Shown here: one piece after another, positions 3,400 to 6,230 of the stretch
Numbering within the stretch: the first letter of the stretch is position 1
Layout: each line of letters opens with the position of its first letter
Assembly: GCA_016297805.1 (NCBI GenBank)
Contig: JAEDFX010000120.1
Coordinates: 1 to 6,230 of the forward strand
Direction of reading: 5' to 3'
DNA from: Treponema sp.
Lineage (GTDB): Bacteria; Spirochaetota; Spirochaetia; Treponematales; Treponemataceae
DNA length: 6,230 nt
Notes under the pieces: model-generated
Databases searched by the model: none
What the model saw: the letters and a program-made list of their open reading frames with translations, nothing else
What the model was told of the DNA's origin: nothing
Program-made: the position numbers and the translations under genes

Positions 3400-5862
3400 A
3401 TGATATTTTTAGTATTAAATATTGCAGTTACATTATTTCTGGTTTTCTTTACATACTTGCTTGATCACAAAATTAAAAGTGATAATCCTGGAATGAATTC
3501 TTTCTCAGTTTCTATTCTTCTTACAACAATTGAGAGTTTTATTTTCCTTTTTATTCTTTTAATGAAGAATTTCTGGTTTGATGCATTAACTTCTCAGGCA
3601 ATGAAAATTATTTTTTCAATTGATGCAATTTTCTTTACAATGCTGAGCTTTGGTTTAATGAATCTGGGAAATAAGCCAATTCATCCATTTAGTAGAATTA
3701 TTAAATATGCCTTGTACTTTTTAGGCATATACATAGTATATTTCCGATTTAATTCAGTTGATGTAACCTTTGATAAAGGAATTATTATTGCTTCAGAATA
3801 TTTATTCACTGGTCAGGCAAGAAATGTTTTCCCATGGACCTGGTTTACATTATTCACTGCTTTGTATAGATATGCTATTCCAATCATTTGTTTCTTATTC
3901 CTTATGGTATTCCAGGAAGATAAGTCAACACAGCTGGAACGATATCAGTCTTTTGTAATTGCAGAAGCTTTCTGTTTGATGTGGATTGTTAATGCTACAA
4001 TAAAATATATTTCGTATGCAAATCCGGCCTTCTCAATGCTGTTCCTTTATTCATATCTTTTCCTGTATGTTGTAATCTATACAGCACTTACTAAGACTTC
4101 TGTTCCTTCAGGCAAAGCTCTTTTGGTTAATTTATTTAAGACTGCTGCAACTTATATAATTCCTGCTTCTGTAGTTGGAGTTTTATGTTTGTTTATACAG
4201 CCAGTTGGAAATGTATTTACTCCAGGCTTTGTTGTATTATTTACTATTGCTTCTATCGTAATTATTATTGTTTCATTGTGGATTAGTACTTTGCTTTCAA
4301 ACTCTTCAAGATTGTACTCTGCAGATTATGAAACTTCCCTTGAAAAAGATCTTGCTTCTGTTGATTACAAAGATGCAGAAATGGACCAGATTACAGCAAA
4401 GATGACAGATATCATAAAAAAGAACATAGAGTCTTCATCTATGACTGTATATATTCTTTCTGGTCAGAATGAGTTGAGTGTGGCTTATTCTTCAAATAAC
4501 ATGCAGAATAAAATCTCGCTTACTAACCCAATGTTTGATACCCTCTTGAATATTAATAAATCTATCGTACTTTCAAGTCAGATAGAAAAAGAACATGATC
4601 TTTCTGTTGTTCAAAATGAACTTAGTGAATTCTTTAAAGTGACAAAATCTGATGCTTTGTTCATTTTGAATGAAGGTCATAATATCTTTGGTATTATTAC
4701 TTTAGGTAGAAAGATTTCTGGTGATGAATATAAAGATTACGACTATAACGTATTTGTAAAACTGTACTCATACTTCTTCGTATTTGGATATTATATGCGT
4801 AATATTTCAAATAAGGATGTTATTTCTGTTGTAAATCGAGAAATTAAGATGTCTTCACAGATCATTACTTCTATTCAGGAAAATATTGATCAGGTAAAGA
4901 ATCAAAAGATTGATATTGGTTATATGATGGTTCCTGCCCATAACATTGGTGGTGAATTTATTGATATGATTCGTCTTACCGATACACGTCACTTGTTTGT
5001 AGTAGGTGACTTGTCTGGAAAGGGGATTGCGGCTTCCATGAACATGGTCATCCTAAAGTCTATTATTCGTACTTATCTTGCTGAAGTTCATGACTTTAAA
5101 GAGCTGGTCGTAAAAATCAATTCTTTCATTCGTGATTCGTTGCAGAAAGGAACTATCTTTGCAGGGTTATTTGCTCTTGTTGATTTTGAAAAAGATACAA
5201 TGTATTACATCAACTGTGGTATTCCTGCATTGATGGCCTATACTCAGGTTTATAACAACGTAATTGAAATTCAGGGTTCTGGACATATTCTTGGATTCGT
5301 AAAAGATATTTCTCCTTATATTTCTGTAAAGAGTACAAAACTTAATCGTGGAGATACTATTCTTGCATGTACAGACGGTTTGATTCAGTCTCACTCCCTT
5401 CGTGGTGAACAGTTTGGTAAGGAACGTGTACAACAGGCCATACTTGATAATGTAACATATCCTGCACAGCGTATGGCTCAGTTTACATTTGATGGACTTC
5501 TTAAGTTTATGTCTAAGGAAATGGAAGACGACGTTTCTATTCTTGTATTGAAATATGAAGGACTTCCTGAAGAAGAAAAAACCGATGAGAAGTCTGAAGA
5601 AACTGCTGATACACAGACTCAGGAAGTGGTGGCAGAAACTGTTGATTCTCCAATGGAAGCTGTTGAATCTGAGTCTGAGATTCCAGAAGAGGTTGAAACA
5701 ACTGGTCCAGTAGAAGCTGAGGTTGCGTCAGAAGAGGCTCCTGTTGAAGAAGAAAAGAAATCTGAACCTCTTTCAATGGATGATGATATGGGATTGCCAG
5801 AAGGATTTGAAATGCCTGATTTGAGTGATTTGGATGCAATGATGAAGGAGGCTGGATTATAA
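3400..5862 (+). CDS. Polytopic membrane GAF-SpoIIE (PP2C) phosphatase with acidic tail
   Basis: An 820-residue protein. Residues 1-300 hold about eight or nine hydrophobic segments (near 2-21, 36-57, 69-89, 101-117, 148-171, 184-204, 209-230, 246-268, 276-299), a possible membrane sensor I cannot assign to a named family. A short helical linker (about 305-345) leads to a GAF-like domain (about 346-470), then a coiled linker and a SpoIIE/PP2C domain (about 503-718). Motifs are GGEFID (517-522), GDLSGKG (536-542), NCGIP (605-609), CTDG (657-660), QFGKERV (671-677) and EDDVS (709-713). The first metal-site Asp of GGDYYD is Glu519; the other acidic residues (D537, D659, D710/D711) remain. A Glu/Pro/Val-rich, probably disordered tail (about 722-790) ends in a Met/Asp/Leu-rich segment (793-820). 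Like its upstream partner it probably dephosphorylates a STAS protein at the membrane, responding to a different signal. It lies one base after the preceding stop. Confidence 0.88.
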   Translation: MIFLVLNIAVTLFLVFFTYLLDHKIKSDNPGMNSFSVSILLTTIESFIFLFILLMKNFWFDALTSQAMKIIFSIDAIFFTMLSFGLMNLGNKPIHPFSRIIKYALYFLGIYIVYFRFNSVDVTFDKGIIIASEYLFTGQARNVFPWTWFTLFTALYRYAIPIICFLFLMVFQEDKSTQLERYQSFVIAEAFCLMWIVNATIKYISYANPAFSMLFLYSYLFLYVVIYTALTKTSVPSGKALLVNLFKTAATYIIPASVVGVLCLFIQPVGNVFTPGFVVLFTIASIVIIIVSLWISTLLSNSSRLYSADYETSLEKDLASVDYKDAEMDQITAKMTDIIKKNIESSSMTVYILSGQNELSVAYSSNNMQNKISLTNPMFDTLLNINKSIVLSSQIEKEHDLSVVQNELSEFFKVTKSDALFILNEGHNIFGIITLGRKISGDEYKDYDYNVFVKLYSYFFVFGYYMRNISNKDVISVVNREIKMSSQIITSIQENIDQVKNQKIDIGYMMVPAHNIGGEFIDMIRLTDTRHLFVVGDLSGKGIAASMNMVILKSIIRTYLAEVHDFKELVVKINSFIRDSLQKGTIFAGLFALVDFEKDTMYYINCGIPALMAYTQVYNNVIEIQGSGHILGFVKDISPYISVKSTKLNRGDTILACTDGLIQSHSLRGEQFGKERVQQAILDNVTYPAQRMAQFTFDGLLKFMSKEMEDDVSILVLKYEGLPEEEKTDEKSEETADTQTQEVVAETVDSPMEAVESESEIPEEVETTGPVEAEVASEEAPVEEEKKSEPLSMDDDMGLPEGFEMPDLSDLDAMMKEAGL
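5845..5851 (+). promoter_or_regulatory. Strong ribosome binding site of the STAS gene
   Basis: AAGGAGG (5845-5851) is the best Shine-Dalgarno in the window. It lies within the last codons of the upstream phosphatase gene, 12 bases before the ATG at 5864, slightly longer than ideal. It suggests the small STAS protein is made in excess over the membrane phosphatases, as expected for a diffusible substrate. Confidence 0.7.
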
Positions 5863-5863
5863 T

Positions 5864-6190
5864 ATGGAACAGTTAAATATTGTTGAAAAAGACGGTGCTA
5901 ACTATCATCTTTATGAATTAATTGGTGCTTTGAATGCCTATACTCTTGGTGAATTTGAGTCAACTTTGTATGATGCTGTAAAAAAGAATAATATTGTTCT
6001 TGATATGTCAAAGCTTATTGAATTGGATCCATCAGGAATCGGTGTTTTAATGGCTGCATTTAATGACAGTGAAGAAATAGGCACAAAGTTATATTTTATG
6101 TCTATTTCCAATGAAGCAGAAAAAGCAATTGCAGCAACAGGATTTAAATCATTATTTAATATGATAAACTCTGTTACAGAGGTAAACTAA
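5864..6190 (+). CDS. STAS-domain anti-anti-sigma factor (RsbV/SpoIIAA-like)
   Basis: A 108-residue soluble single-domain STAS protein, the usual size for SpoIIAA/RsbV. The order fits the fold: an N-terminal beta pair ending in ELIGALNAYT (18-27; compare the GELD...T region of SpoIIAA), a helix, the strand IVLDMSKL (44-51), then the phospho-site loop LDPSGIGVLMAAF (54-66) and the final helix with ATGF (91-94). In the family, the unphosphorylated form binds an HPK-like serine kinase/anti-sigma factor and frees its partner. The residue directly after Asp, normally the phosphorylated Ser (Ser58 of SpoIIAA, Ser56 of RsbV), is Pro56 here; Ser57 is the only nearby acceptor. It lies one base after the GAF-SpoIIE gene and is last in the operon. 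No kinase or sigma gene adjoins it within the window. Confidence 0.92.
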   Translation: MEQLNIVEKDGANYHLYELIGALNAYTLGEFESTLYDAVKKNNIVLDMSKLIELDPSGIGVLMAAFNDSEEIGTKLYFMSISNEAEKAIAATGFKSLFNMINSVTEVN

Positions 6191-6217
6191 AAAAACAATC
6201 GAGGATTGTTTTTTTAG
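6187..6217 (+). terminator. Palindromic terminator at the operon end
   Basis: A perfect 14-bp palindrome, 6187-6200 with 6204-6217, has a three-base GAG loop and a T7 run (6209-6215). The 5' arm includes the STAS stop codon TAA (6188-6190). The opposite strand also ends in a T7 run, so it could terminate in both directions. The last 13 bases (6218-6230) show nothing recognisable. Confidence 0.9.
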
Positions 6218-6230
6218 TGCGTCAAATAGA

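Noticed and set aside
5537..5839. A 100-codon open frame on the minus strand, rich in Leu, Gln and Pro.
   Set aside because: It is the mirror of the Glu-rich low-complexity tail of the phosphatase gene; there is no ribosome site or recognisable domain.

Overview
The window looks like chromosomal DNA of a low-GC host-associated spirochaete, most likely a gut or rumen Treponema. This is an inference from A/T-rich codon use, the dnaK-dnaJ linkage, and a sigma-28-like promoter reading into membrane-bound SpoIIE-type phosphatases. No rRNA or species marker is present to prove it. All genes lie on the + strand and codon use looks uniform, so there is no clear sign of recent transfer.

Layout. Positions 1-453 hold the 3' end of dnaK (lid subdomain and disordered tail). 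Positions 454-715 are an intergenic region that holds two identical 59-bp copies of a hairpin-forming repeat, a third hairpin between them, a strong intrinsic terminator (647-680) and a candidate dnaJ promoter. Positions 716-1864 hold a complete class I dnaJ, closed by its own terminator (1882-1920). A good sigma-28/sigma-D type promoter (1928-1955) then starts a tight three-gene operon: a two-TM SpoIIE/PP2C phosphatase (2004-3398), a larger polytopic GAF-SpoIIE phosphatase with an acidic tail (3400-5862), and a STAS-domain anti-anti-sigma protein (5864-6190). The gap at each of the two internal junctions is one nucleotide. A perfect palindromic terminator (6187-6217) overlaps the last stop codon.

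How the genes work together. DnaK and DnaJ are the chaperone and its J-domain partner. The three-gene operon looks like the input side of a partner-switching pathway: two membrane-anchored PP2C phosphatases would dephosphorylate the small STAS protein, which would then bind an HPK-like serine kinase/anti-sigma factor. Neither that kinase nor its sigma factor or other output is in the window. The main points of interest are the likely motility-sigma control of this module, non-canonical active-site residues in both phosphatases, proline at the usual phospho-acceptor position of the STAS protein, and the duplicated hairpin element between dnaK and dnaJ.
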